Assembly: GCA_034509755.1 (NCBI GenBank)
Contig: CM067548.1
Coordinates: 16,072,018 to 16,136,017, forward strand
Length of the DNA stretch: 64,000 nt
Source: Anisodus tanguticus
Lineage: Eukaryota; Streptophyta; Magnoliopsida; Solanales; Solanaceae
Direction of reading: 5' to 3'
Within the stretch, counting starts at the first letter, position 1, and each line of letters begins with the position of its first letter. A program made the position numbers and the translations under genes. Shown one piece after another: positions 38,761 to 52,930 of the stretch. The notes beneath the pieces are model-generated. The model worked only from the letters and a program-made list of their open reading frames with translations, had not been told where the DNA came from and ran no database searches.

Positions 38761-39585
38761 ATTACATCATTAAACTAGAGTGATGAGTGTATCACTTAGG
38801 CTAGAATTACATCACCTTACTCGATATAGAATGAAAACCATGACCATCTCGACTGGCTAATCATCATTAAACTTGAGTCATCACCTACGATATAGAATGA
38901 AATATCACTTAGGCTAGAATCATAAACAGTCACAACCGCATCACTTAGGCTCGAATTACATCACCTGACTCGATATAGAATGAAAACCATTACCATCTCG
39001 GCTGGCATTACATTATTCAACTAGAGTGACGACTACAACACTTGGGCTAGAATTACATCTCCTGACTATATATTGAATGAAAACCATGAGCATGTTGGCT
39101 GGAATTACATCATTCAACTGGAGTGATGACTGCAACACTTGGGCCGGAGTTACATCACCTAACTCGATATAGAATGAAATCCATGACCACCTCGGCTTGC
39201 ATTACATTATTAAACTGGAGTGACAACATCATCACTTAGGTTGAAATTACATTACCCGACTCATATAGAATGAAAACCATGAAATCTCGGCTGACATTAC
39301 ATCATTAAACTAGAGTTATGATTGTATCACTTAGGCTAGAATTACATTACCTGACTCTATATAGAATGAAAACCATGACCATCTCGGCTGGCATTACATC
39401 ATTCAACTGGAGTGATGACTGTAGCACTTGGGCCGGAGTTACATCACCTAACTCGATATAGAATGAAATCCATGACCACCTCGACTTGCATTAAATCATC
39501 AAACTGGAGTGAAAACAACATCACTTAGGTCGAAATTACATTACCTGACTCGATATAGAAAGAAACCCATGAAATCTCGACTGGC
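38761..39585 (+). repeat. HOR unit, 8-mer
   Basis: 825 bp. D-E-F-B-C-A-B-G with the D/E junction scrambled at 38,870-38,945. Confidence 0.78.
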
Positions 39586-41413
39586 ATTACATCATTAAAC
39601 TAGAGTGATGAGTGTATCACTTAGGCTAGAATTACATCACCTTACTCGATATAGAATGAAAACCATGACCATCTCGACTGGCTAATCATCATTAAACTTG
39701 GGCCGAGATATAGAATGAAATCACTTAGGCTAGAATTACATCACCCGACATCACTTAGGCTCGAAATTACATCACCGACTCGATATAGAATGAAAACCAT
39801 TACCATCTTGGCTGGTATTACATTATTCAACTAGAGTGACGACAACAACACTTGGGCTAGAATTACATCTCCTGACTATATATTGAATGAAAACCATGAG
39901 CATGTTGGCTGGAATTACATCATTCAACTGGAGTGATGACTGCAACACTTGGGCCGGAGTTACATCACCTAACTCGATATAGAATGAAATCCATGACCAC
40001 CTCGGCTTGCATTACATTATTAAACTGGAGTGACAATTGCATCACTTAGGTTGAAATTACATTACCTGACTCAATATAGAATGAAAACCATGAAATCTCG
40101 GTACATTACATTACATCATTAAACTAGAGTTATGATTGTATCACTTAGGCTAGAATTACATTACCTCGACTCTATATAGAATGAAAACCATGACCATCTC
40201 GGTCTCGGGCATTACATCATTCAACTGGAGTGATGACTGTAGCACTTGGGCCGGAGTTACATCACCTAACTCGATATAGAATGAAATCCATGACCACCTC
40301 GACTTGCATTACATCATTAAACTGGAGTGAAAACAACATCACTTAGGTCGAAATTACATTACCCGACTCGATATAGAATGAAAACCATGAAATCTCGACT
40401 GACATTACATCATTAAACTAGAGATTATTAGGCTAGAATTACATCACTTGAAAACCATGACCATCTCGCTTGCATTACATTATTAAACTAGGATGACAAT
40501 CGATCACTTAGGCTAAATTACATTACCTACTCTCGATATAGAATGAAAACCATGAAATCTCACGTGACATTACATTATTTAAACTAGAGTTATGATTGTA
40601 TCACTTAGGCTAGAATTACATTACCTCGACTCTATATAGAATGAAAACCATGACCATCTCGGGCATTACATCATTCAACTGGAGTGATGACTCACCTAAC
40701 TCGATATAGAATGAAATCCATGACCACCTCGGCTTGCATTACATCATTAAACTCGGAGTGACAACCGCATCACTTAGGCTCGAATTACATCACCGACCGA
40801 TATAGAATGAAAACCATTACCATCTCGGTGGCATTACATTATTCAACTAGAGTGACGACAACAACACTTGGGCTAGAATTACATCTCCTGACTATATATT
40901 GAATGAAAACCATGAGCATGTTGGCGGGTATTACATCATTCAACTGGAGTGATGACTGCAACACTTGGGCCGGAGTTACATCACCTAACTCGATATAGAA
41001 TGAAATCCATGACCACCTCGGCTTGCATTACATTATTAAACTGGAGTGACAATTGCATCACTTAGGTTGAAATTACATTACCTGACTCGATATAGAATGA
41101 AAACCATGAAATCTCGGCTGACATTACATCATTAAACTAGAGTTATGACTGTATCACTTAGGCTAGAATTACATCACCTTACACGATATAGAATGAAAAC
41201 CATGACCATCTCGGCTGGCATTACATCATTCAACTGGAGTGATGACTGTAGCACTTGGGCCGGAGTTACATCACCTAACTCGATATAGAATGAAATCCAT
41301 GACCACGTCGACTTGCATTAAATCATCAAACTAGGAGTGAAAACAACATCACTTAGGTCGAAATTACATTACCTGACTCGATATAGAAAGAAACCCATGA
41401 AATCTCGACTGGC
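39586..41413 (+). repeat. HOR unit, about 18-19 monomers, internal G
   Basis: 1,828 bp. After one hexamer a G-like monomer (about 40,314) is followed not by D but by broken A and C pieces (40,405-40,570), then A-B and a normal second hexamer. A lost D would make this two units of about 8 and 11. Confidence 0.65.
40405..40570 (+). other. Scrambled stretch after an internal G
   Basis: Shortened A and C fragments follow the G-like monomer, in the place where D would be expected. Confidence 0.7.
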
Positions 41414-42816
41414 ATTACATCATTAAACTAGAGTGATGAGTGTATCACTTAGGCTAGAATTACATCACCTTACTCGATATAGAATGAAAACCATGACCAT
41501 CTCGACTGGCTAATCATCATTAAACTTGAGTCATGACTATATCACTTAGGCTAGAATTACATCACTCTCGACTCGATATCATTAAACTGAAAACCATTAC
41601 CAATTACATCACCCGACTCGATATAGAATGAAAACCATTACCATCTCGGCTGGCATTACATTATTCAACTAGAGTGACGACTACAACACTTGGGCTAGAA
41701 TTACATCTCCTGACTATATATTGAATGAAAACCATGAGCATGTTGGCTGGAATTACATCATTCAACTGGAGTGATGACTGCAACACTTGGGCCGGAGTTA
41801 CATCACCTAACTCGATATAGAATGAAATGCATGACCACCTCGGCTTGCATTACATTATTAAACTGGAGTGACAACTGCATCACTTAGGTTGAAATTACAT
41901 TACCTGACTCAATATAGAATGAAAACCATGAAATCTCGGCTGACATTACATCATTAAACTAGAGTTATGATTGTATCACTTAGGCTAGAATTACATTACC
42001 TGACTCTATATAGAATGAAAACCATGACCATCTCGGCTGGCATTACATCATTCAACTGGAGTGATGACTGTAGCACTTGGGCCGGAGTTACATCACCTAA
42101 CTCGATATAGAATGAAATCCATGACCACCTCGGCTTGCATTACATCATTAAACTGGAGTGACAACTGCATCACTTAGGCTCGAATTAAATCACCTGACGC
42201 GATATTGAATGAAAACCATTACCATCTCGGTTGGCATTACATTATTCAACTAGAGTGACGACAACAACACTTGGGCTAGAATTACATCTCCTGACTATAT
42301 ATTGAATGAAAACCATGAGCATGCTGGCTGGTATTACATCATTCAACCGGAGTGATGATCGCAACACTTGGGCCGGAGTTACATCACCTAACTCGATATA
42401 GAATGAAATCCCAGACCACCTCGGCTTGCATTACATTATTAAACCGGAGTGACAATTGCATCACTTAGGTTGAAATTACATTACCCGACTCGATATAGAA
42501 TGAAAACCATGAAATCTCGGTACCGACATTACATCATTAAACTAGAGTTATGACTGTATCACTTAGGCTAGAATTACATCACCTTACACGATATAGAATG
42601 AAAACCATGACCATCTGGGCCGGCATTACATCATTCAACTGGAGTGATGACTGTAGCACTTGGGCCGAGTTACATCACCTAACTCGATATAGAATGAAAT
42701 CCATGACCACGTCGACTTGCATTAAATCATCAAACCGGAGTGAAAACAACATCACTTAGGTCGAAATTACATTACCTGACTCGATATAGAAAGAAACCCA
42801 TGAAATCTCGACTGGC
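41414..42816 (+). repeat. HOR unit, 14-mer
   Basis: D-(EFBCAB)2-G, 1,403 bp, with a 50 bp insertion in E1 (about 41,565-41,620). Confidence 0.84.
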
Positions 42817-43629
42817 ATTACATCATTAAACTAGAGTGATGAGTGTATCACTTAGGCTAGAATTACATCACCTTACTCGATATAGAATGAAAACCATGAC
42901 CATCTCGACTGGCTAATCATCATTAAACTTGAGTCATGACTGTATCACTTAGGCTAGAATTACATCACCTGACTCGATATAGAATGAAAACCATTACCAT
43001 CTCGGCTGGCATTACATTATTCAACTAGAGTGACGACCATTACAACACTTACATTATTCAACTAGAGTGACGACTACAACACTTGGGCTAGAATTACATC
43101 TCCCGACTATATATTGAATGAAAACCATGAGCATGTTGGCTGGGAATTACATCATTCAACTGGAGTGATGACTGCAACACTTGGGCCGGAGTTACATCAC
43201 CTAACTCGATATAGAATGAAATGCATGACCACCTCGGCTTGCATTACATTATTAAACTGGAGTGACAACTGCATCACTTAGGCTGAAATTACATTACCTG
43301 ACTCAATATAGAATGAAAACCATGAAATCTCGGCTGACATTACATCATTAAACTAGAGTTATGATTGTATCACTTAGGCTAGAATTACATTACCTGACTC
43401 TATATAGAATGAAAACCATGACCATCTCGGCTGGCATTACATCATTCAACTGGAGTGATGACTGTAGCACTTGGGCCGGAGTTACATCACCTAACTCGAT
43501 ATAGAATGAAATCCATGACCACCTCGACTTGCATTACATCATTAAACTGGAGTGAAAACAACATCACTTAGGCTCGAAATTACATTACCTGACTCGATAT
43601 AGAATGAAAACCATGAAATCTCGGCTGGC
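42817..43629 (+). repeat. HOR unit, 8-mer
   Basis: 813 bp. D-E-F-B-C-A-B-G. The front of F is partly duplicated (43,010-43,080). Confidence 0.8.
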
Positions 43630-44793
43630 ATTACATCATTAAACTAGAGTGATGAGTGTATCACTTAGGCTAGAATTACATCACCTACTCGATATATATG
43701 AATGAAAACCATGACCATCTCTCATGCTTGGCTATTACATCATTCAACCGGAGTGATGACCGCAACACTTGGGCCGGAGTTACATCACCTAACTCGATAT
43801 AGAATGAAATGCATGACCACCTCGGCTTGCATTACATTATTAAACCGGAGTGAAATCGCATCACTTAGGTTGAAATTACATTACCCGACTCATATAGAAT
43901 GAAAACCATGAAATCTCGACATTACACATTACATCATTAAACGAGTTATGATTGTATCACTTAGGCTAGAATTACATTACCCGACTCTATATAGAATGAA
44001 AACCATGACCATCTCGGGCATTACATCATTCAACTGGAGTGATGACTGTAGCACTTGGGCCGGAGTTACATCACCTAACTCGATATAGAATGAAATCCAT
44101 GACCACCTCGGCTTGCATTACATCATTAAACTGGAGTGACAACTGCATCACTTAGGCTCGAATTACATCACCTGACGCGATATAGAATGAAAACCATTAC
44201 CATCTCGGCTGGCATTACATTATTCAACTAGAGTGACGACAACAACACTTGGGCTAGAATTACATCTCCTGACTATATATTGAATGAAAACCATGAGCAT
44301 GCTGGCTGGTATTACATCATTCAACTGGAGTGATGACTGCAACACTTGGGCCGGAGTTACATCACCTAACTCGATATAGAATGAAATCCCTGACCACCTC
44401 GGCTTGCATTACATTATTAAACTGGAGTGACAATTGCATCACTTAGGTTGAAATTACATTACCTGACTCGATATAGAATGAAAACCATGAAATCTCGGCT
44501 GACATTACATCATTAAACTAGAGTTATGACTGTATCACTTAGGCTAGAATTACATCACCTTACACGATATAGAATGAAAACCATGACCATCTCGGCTGGC
44601 ATTACATCATTCAACTGGAGTGATGACTGTAGCACTTGGGCCGGAGTTACATCACCTAACTCGATATAGAATGAAATCCATGACCACGTCGACTTGCATT
44701 AAATCATCAAACTGGAGTGAAAACAACATCACTTAGGTCGAAATTACATTACCTGACTCGATATAGAAAGAAACCCATGAAATCTCGACTAGC
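43630..44793 (+). repeat. HOR unit, 12-mer lacking E1-F1
   Basis: 1,164 bp. D runs directly into B1 at about 43,690-43,740, so E1 and F1 are missing; the remaining order B-C-A-B, second hexamer, G is intact. Confidence 0.78.
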
Positions 44794-46223
44794 ATTACAT
44801 CATTAAACTAGAGTGATGAGTGTATCACTTAGGCTAGAATTACATCACCTTACTCGATATAGAATGAAAAAACCATGACCATGACCATCTCGACCGGCTA
44901 ATCATCATTAAACTTGAGTCACCTAACTCGATATAGAATGAAATCCATGACCACTCTCGCTTGCATCATCATTAAACTTGAGTCACAACCGTCACTTAGG
45001 CTAGAATTACATCACCCGACTCGATATAGAATGAAAACCATTACCATCTCGGTACCGGCATTACATTATTCAACTAGAGTGACGACTACAACACTTGGGC
45101 TAGAATTACATCTCCCGACTATATATTGAATGAAAACCATGAGCATGTTGGCTGGAATTACATCATTCAACCGGGAGTGATGACCGCAACACTTGGGCCG
45201 GAGTTACATCACCTAACTCGATATAGAATGAAATGCATGACCACCTCGGCTTGCATTACATTATTAAACTGGAGTGACAACTGCATCACTTAGGCTGAAA
45301 TTACATTACCTGACTCAATATAGAATGAAAACCATGAAATCTCGGCTGACATTACATCATTAAACTAGAGTTATGATTGTATCACTTAGGCTAGAATTAC
45401 ATTACCTGACTCTATATAGAATGAAAACCATGACCATCTCGGTGGCATTACATCATTCAACTGGAGTGATGACTGTAGCACTTGGGCCGGGAGTTACATC
45501 ACCTAACTCGATATAGAATGAAATCCATGACCACCTCGGCTTGCATTACATCATTAAACTGGAGTGACAACTGCATCACTTAGGCTCGAATTACATCACC
45601 TGACGCGATATAGAATGAAAACCATTACCATCTCGGTTGGCATTACATTATTCAACTAGAGTGACGACAACAACACTTGGGCTAGAATTACATCTCCTGA
45701 CTATATATTGAATGAAAACCATGAGCATGCGGGCTGGTATTACATCATTCAACTGGAGTGATGACTGCAACACTTGGGCCGGAGTTACATCACCTAACTC
45801 GATATAGAATGAAATCCCTGACCACCTCGGCTTGCATTACATTATTAAACTGGAGTGACAATTGCATCACTTAGGTTGAAATTACATTACCTGACTCGAT
45901 ATAGAATGAAAACCATGAAATCTCGGCTGACATTACATCATTAAACTAGAGTTATGATGATTATATCACTTAGGCTAGAATTACATCACCTTACACGATA
46001 TAGAATGAAAACCATGACCATCTGGGCTGGCATTACATCATTCAACTGGAGTGATGACTGTAGCACTTGGGCCGGAGTTACATCACCTAACTCGATATAG
46101 AATGAAATCCATGACCACGTCGACTTGCATTAAATCATCAAACTGGAGTGAAAACAACATCACTTAGGTCGAAATTACATTACCTGACTCGATATAGAAA
46201 GAAACCCATGAAATCTCGACTGG
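44794..46223 (+). repeat. HOR unit, 14-mer
   Basis: 1,430 bp in reference order, with scrambled sequence between D and E1 (44,865-45,000). Confidence 0.8.
44865..45000 (+). other. Scrambled D/E junction
   Basis: An inserted B fragment (CACCTAACTCGATATAGAAT) lies inside E1, flanked by two copies of CATCATTAAACTTGAGTCAC. Confidence 0.75.
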
Positions 46224-48565
46224 CATTACATCATTAAACTAGAGTGATGAGTGTATCACTTAGGCTAGAATTACATCACCTTACTCGATATAGAATGAAA
46301 ACCATGACCATCTCGACTGGCTAATCATCATTAAACTTGAGTCATGACTGTATCACTTAGGCTAGAATTACATCACCCACTCGACTAGAATTACATCACC
46401 TGACTCGTTATAGAATGAAAACCATTACCATCTCGGCTGGCCTTACATTATTCAACTAGAGTGACGACTACAACACTTGGGCCAGAATTACATCTCCTGA
46501 CTGTATATTGAATGAAAACCATGAGCATGTTGGCTGGAATTACATCATTCAACCGGAGTGATGACCGCAACACTTGGGCCGAGTTACATCACCTAACTCG
46601 ATATAGAATGAAATGCATGACCACCTCGGCTTGCATTACATTATTAAACCGGAGTGACAATCGCATCACTTAGGTTGAAATTACATTACCTGACTCAATA
46701 TAGAATGAAAACCATGAAATCTCGGTGACATTACATCATTAAACTAGAGTTATGATTGTATCACTTAGGCTAGAATTACATTACCTTACTCTATATAGAA
46801 TGAAAACCATGACCATCTCGGGCCGGCATTACATCATTCAACCGGAGTGATGACCGTAGCACTTGGGCCGAGTTACATCACCTAACTCGATATAGAATGA
46901 AATCCATGACCACCTCGGCTTGCATTACATCATTAAACTGGAGTGACAAATCGCATCACTTAGGCTCGAATTACATCACCGACGCGATATAGAATGAAAA
47001 CCATTACCATCTCGGTGGCATTACATTATTCAACTAGAGTGACGACAACAACACTTGGGCTAGAATTACATCTCCCGACTATATATTGAATGAAAACCAT
47101 GAGCATGCGGCTGGTATTACATCATTCAACCGGAGTGATGACATTCAACGCAACACACTGGGGCCGGAGGAGTTACATCACCTAACTCGATATAGAATGA
47201 AATCCATGACCACCTCGGCTTGCATTACATTATTAAACTGGAGTGACAACATGCATCACTTAGGTTGAAATTACATTACCCGACTCGATATAGAATGAAA
47301 ACCATGAAATCTCTACCGACATTACATCATTAAACTAGAGTTATGATTGTATCACTTAGGCTAGAATTACATCACCTTACTCTATATATATATAATGAAA
47401 ACCATGACCATCTCGGGCCGGCATTACATCATTCAACTGGAGTGATGACTGTAGCACTTGGGCCGGAGTTACATCACCTAACTCGATATAGAATGAAATC
47501 CATGACCACCTCGACTTGCATTACATCATTAAACTGGAGTGACAATCGACGCATCACTTAGGACTCGAAATTACATTACCCGACTCGATATAGAATGAAA
47601 ACCATGAAATCTCGGCCGCATTACATCATTAAACTAGAGTTATGATTGTATCACTTAGGCTAGAATTACATCTACCCGACTCTATATAGAATGAAAACCA
47701 TGACCATCTCGACTAGCTAATCATCATTAGGCTGGAATTAAATTACCTGACTCTATATAGAATGAAAACCATGACCATCTCGGCTGGCATTACATCATTC
47801 AACCGGAGTGATGATCGTAGCACTTGGGCCGAGTTACATCACCTAACTCGATATAGAATGAAATCCATGACCACCTCGGCTTGCATTACATCATTAAACT
47901 GGAGTGACAACTGCATCACTTAGGCTCGAATTACATCACCTGACGCGATATAGAATGAAAAAAACCATTACCATCTCGGTACTGCATTACATTATTCAAC
48001 TAGAGTGACGACAACAACACTTGGGCTAGAATTACATCTCCCGACTATATATTGAATGAAAACCATGAGCATGTCGGGCCGGTATTACATCATTCAACCG
48101 GAGTGATGACCGCAACACTTGGGCCGGAGTTACATCACCTAACTCGATATAGAATGAAATCCATGACCACCTCGGCTTGCATTACATTATTAAACTCGGA
48201 GTGACAATTGCACCACTTAGGTTGAAATTACATTACCTGACTCGATATAGAATGAAAACCATGAAATCTCGGCTGACATTACATTAAACTAGAGTTATGA
48301 TTGTATCACTTAGGCTAGAAATTACATCACCTTACACGATATAGAATGAAAACCATGACCATCTCGGTCGGCATTACATCATTCAACCGGAGTGATGACC
48401 GTAGCACTTGGGCCGAGTTACATCACCTAACTCGATATAGAATGAAATCCCATGACCACGTCGACTTGCATTAAATCATCAAACCGGAGTGAAAACAACA
48501 TCACTTAGGTCGAAATTACATTACCCGACTCGATATAGAAAGAAACCCATGAAATCTCGACTGGC
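46224..48565 (+). repeat. HOR unit, about 24 monomers
   Basis: 2,342 bp. Two hexamers, then C-like and A monomers and a fused A remnant (47,690-47,750), then B and a further E2 hexamer, B4-type and G. The E1-F1 pair carries the rare CGTTATAG, GGGCCAG and ACTGTATATTG variants of the left domain. Confidence 0.68.
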
Positions 48566-49995
48566 ATTACATCATTAAACTAGAGTGATGAGTGTATCAC
48601 TTAGGCTAGAATTACATCACCTTACTCGATATAGAATGAAAACCATGACCATCTCGACTGGCTATTCATCATTAAACTCTATGATGATCACATTGAAAAC
48701 CATGACCATCTCGACTGGCTTCATCATTAAACTTGAGTCATGACTTACGTATCACTTAGGCTAGAATTACATTACATCACGACTCGATATAGAATGAAAA
48801 CCATTACCATCTCGGCTGGCATTACATTATTCAACTAGAGTGACGACTACAACACTTGGGCTAGAATTACATCTCCTGACTATATATTGAATGAAAACCA
48901 TGAGCATGTTGGCTGGAATTACATCATTCAACTGGAGTGATGACTGCAACACTTGGGCCGGAGTTACATCACCTAACTCGATATAATGAAATGCATGACC
49001 ACCTCGGCTTGCATTACATTATTAAACCGGAGTGACAACCGCATCACTTAGGTGAAATTACATTACCCGACTCAATATAGAATGAAAACCATGAAATCTC
49101 GGCCGACATTACATCATTAAACTAGAGTTATGATTGTATCACTTAGGCTAGAATTACATTACCTGACTCTATATAGAATGAAAACCATGACCATCTCGGC
49201 TGGCATTACATCATTCAACTGGAGTGATGACTGTAGCACTTGGGCCGGAGTTACATCACCTAACTCGATATAGAATGAAATCCATGACCACCTCGGCTTG
49301 CATTACATCATTAAACTGGAGTGACAACTGCATCACTTAGGCTCGAATTACATCACATCACCGCGATATAGAATGAAAACCATTACCATCTCGGCCGGCA
49401 TTACATTATTCAACTAGAGTGACGACAACAACACTTGGGCTAGAATTACATCATCTCCCGACTATATATTGAATGAATGAAACCATGAGAGCATGCTGGC
49501 TGGTATTACATCATTCAACTGGAGTGATGACTGCAACACTTGGGCCGGAGTTACATCACCTAACTCGATATAGAATGAAATCCCTGACCACCTCGGCTTG
49601 CATTACATTATTAAACTGGAGTGACAATTGCATCACTTAGGTTGAAATTACATTACCTGACTCGATATAGAATGAAAACCATGAAATCTCGGCTGACATT
49701 ACATCATTAAACTAGAGTTATGACTGTATCACTTAGGCTAGAATTACATCACCTTACACGATATAGAATGAAAACCATGACCATCTGGGCTGGCATTACA
49801 TCATTCAACTGGAGTGATGACTGTAGCACTTGGGCCGGAGTTACATCACCTAACTCGATATAGAATGAAATGAAATCCATGACCACGTCGACTTGCATTA
49901 AATCATCAAACTCGGAGTGAAAACAACATCACTTAGGTCGAAATTACATTACCCGACTCGATATAGAAAGAAACCCATGAAATCCGACGACCGGC
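48566..49995 (+). repeat. HOR unit, 14-mer
   Basis: 1,430 bp, reference order, scrambled between D and F1 (48,660-48,785). Confidence 0.8.
48660..48785 (+). other. Scrambled D/E junction with partial duplication
   Basis: GAAAACCATGACCATCTCGA and CTGGCT are duplicated before a broken E1. Confidence 0.75.
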
Positions 49996-51396
49996 ATTAC
50001 ATCATTAAACTAGAGTGATGAGTGTATCACTTAGGCTAGAATTACATCACCTTACTCGATATAGAATGAAAACCATGACCATCTCGATCGGCTAATCATC
50101 ATTAAACTTGAGTCATGACCGTATCACTTAGGCTAGAATTACATCACCACGACTCGATATAGAATGAAAACCATTACCATCTCGGTCGGCATTACATTAT
50201 TCAACTAGAGTGACGACTACAACACTTGGGCTAGAATTACATCTCATCCCCGACTATATATTGAATGAAAACCATGAGCATGTTGGCCGGAATTACATCA
50301 TTCAACCGGAGTGATGACCGCAACACTTGGGCCGGAGTTACATCACCTAACTCGATATAGAATGAAATGCATGACCACCTCGGCTTGCATTACATTAGTA
50401 AACTGGAGTGACAACTGCATCACTTAGGTTGAAATTACATTACCTGACTCAATATAGAATGAAAACCATGAAATCTCGGCTGACATTACATCATTAAACT
50501 AGAGTTATGATTGTATCACTTAGGCTAGAATTACATTACCTCGACTCTATATAGAATGAAAACCATGACCATCTCGGGCCGGCATTACATCATTCAACCG
50601 GAGTGATGATCGTAGCACTTGGGCCGAGTTACATCACCTAACTCGATATAGAATGAAATCCATGACCACCTCGACTTGCATTACATCATTAAACTGGAGT
50701 GACAACTGCATCACTTAGGCTCGAATTACATCACCTGACGCGATATAGAATGAAAACCATTACCATCTCGGCTGGCATTACATTATTCAACTAGAGTGAC
50801 GACAACAACACTTGGGCTAGAATTACATCTCCTGACTATATATTGAATGAAAACCATGAGCATGCATGCTGGTAGAATTACATATTACATCATTCAACCG
50901 GAGTGATGATCATTCAACCGGAGTGATGACCGCAACACTTGGGCCGGAGTTACATCACCTAACTCGATATAGAATGAAATCCATGACCACCTCGGCTTGC
51001 ATTACATTATTAAACTGGAGTGACAATTGCATCACTTAGGTTGAAATTACATTACCTGACTCGATATAGAATGAAAACCATGAAATCTCGGCTGACATTA
51101 CATCATTAAACTAGAGTTATGACTGTATCACTTAGGCTAGAATTACATCACCTTACACGATATAGAATGAAAAAACCATGACCATCTCGGCCATTACATC
51201 ATTCAACCGGAGTGATGACTGTAGCACTTGGGCCGGAGTTACATCACCTAACTCGATATAGAATGAAATCCATGACCACGTCGACTTGCATTAAATCATC
51301 AAACCGGAGTGAAAACAACATCACTTAGGTCGAAATTACATTACCCGACTCGATATAGAAAGAAACCCATGAAATCTCGACCCATGAAATCTCGGC
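49996..51396 (+). repeat. HOR unit, 14-mer
   Basis: 1,401 bp. D and E1 are almost intact; a partial B duplication at about 50,870-50,930 repeats CATTCAACCGGAGTGATGA. Confidence 0.82.
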
Positions 51397-52876
51397 ATTA
51401 CATCATTAAACTAGAGTGATGAGTGTATCACTTAGGCTAGAATTACATCACCTTACTCGATATAGAATGAAAACCATGACCATCTCGACCATCTCGATCA
51501 TCATTAATCATCATTAAACTTGAGTCATGACCGTATCACTTAGGCTAGAATTACATCACCCGACTCGATATAGAATGAAAACCATTACCATCTCGGCCGG
51601 CATTACATTATTCAACTAGAGTGACGACTACAACACTTGGGCTAGAATTACATCTCCCGACTATATATTGAATGAAAACCATGAGCATGTTGGTGGAATT
51701 ACATCATTCAACCGGAGTGATGACCGCAACACTTGGGCCGGAGTTACATCACCTAACTCGATATAGAATGAAATGCATGACCACCTCGGCTTGCATTACA
51801 TTATTAAACTGGAGTGACAACTGCATCACTTAGGCTGAAATTACATTACCTGACTCAATATAGAATGAAAACCATGAAATCTCGGCTGACATTACATCAT
51901 TAAACTAGAGTTATGATTGTATCACTTAGGCTAGAATTACATTACCTCGACTCTATATAGAATGAAAACCATGACCATCCATCTGCCGGCATTACATCAT
52001 TCAACCGGAGTGATGACTGTAGCACTTGGGCCGGAGTTACATCACCTAACTCGATATAGAATGAAATCCATGACCACCTCGGCTTGCATTACATCATTAA
52101 ACTGGAGTGACAACTGCATCACTTAGGCTCGAATTACATCACCTGACGCGATATAGAATGAAAACCATTACCATCTCGGCTGGCATTACATTATTCAACT
52201 AGAGTGACGACAACAACACTTGGGCTAGAATTACATCTCCTGACTATATATTGAATGAAAACCATGAGCATGCTGGCTGGTATTACATCATTCAACTGGA
52301 GTGATGACTGCAACACTTGGGCCGGAGTTACATCACCTAACTCGATATAGAATGAAATCCCAACCGACCACCTCGCAACACTTGCATTACATTATTAAAC
52401 CGGAGTGACAACCTGCATCACTTAGGTTGAAATTACATTACCTGACTCGATATAGAATGAAAACCATGAAATCTCGGCTGACATTACATCATTAAACTAG
52501 AGTTATGACTGTATCACTTAGGCTAGAATTACATCACCTTACACGATATAGAATGAAAACCATGACCATCTCGGCTGGCATTACATCATTCAACTGGAGT
52601 GATGACTGTAGCACTTGGGCCGGAGTTACATCACCTAACTCGATATAGAATGAAATCCATGACCACGTCGACTTGCATTAAATCATCAAACTGGAGTGAA
52701 AACAACATCACTTAGGTCGAAATTACATTACCTGACTCGATATAGAAAGAAACCCATGAAATCTCGACATTACATCATTACATCATTAAACTAGAATGAA
52801 AACCATGACCATCACTTAGGGCTAGAATTACATCACCTCGACTATATATAGAATGAAACCATGAATCTCGACCGGC
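51397..52876 (+). repeat. HOR unit, 14-mer plus extra D-like monomer
   Basis: 1,480 bp. The excess is a scrambled D/G remnant at about 52,765-52,876 just before the next D-like monomer. Confidence 0.75.
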
Positions 52877-52930
52877 ATTACATCATTAAACTAGAGTGAT
52901 GACTGTGTATTACTTAGAAATTACATCACC
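52765..52930 (+). other. Scrambled G-D junction
   Basis: The end of G and the start of D are mixed with extra GAATGAAAACCATGACC pieces; D lacks its usual marker. Confidence 0.72.
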
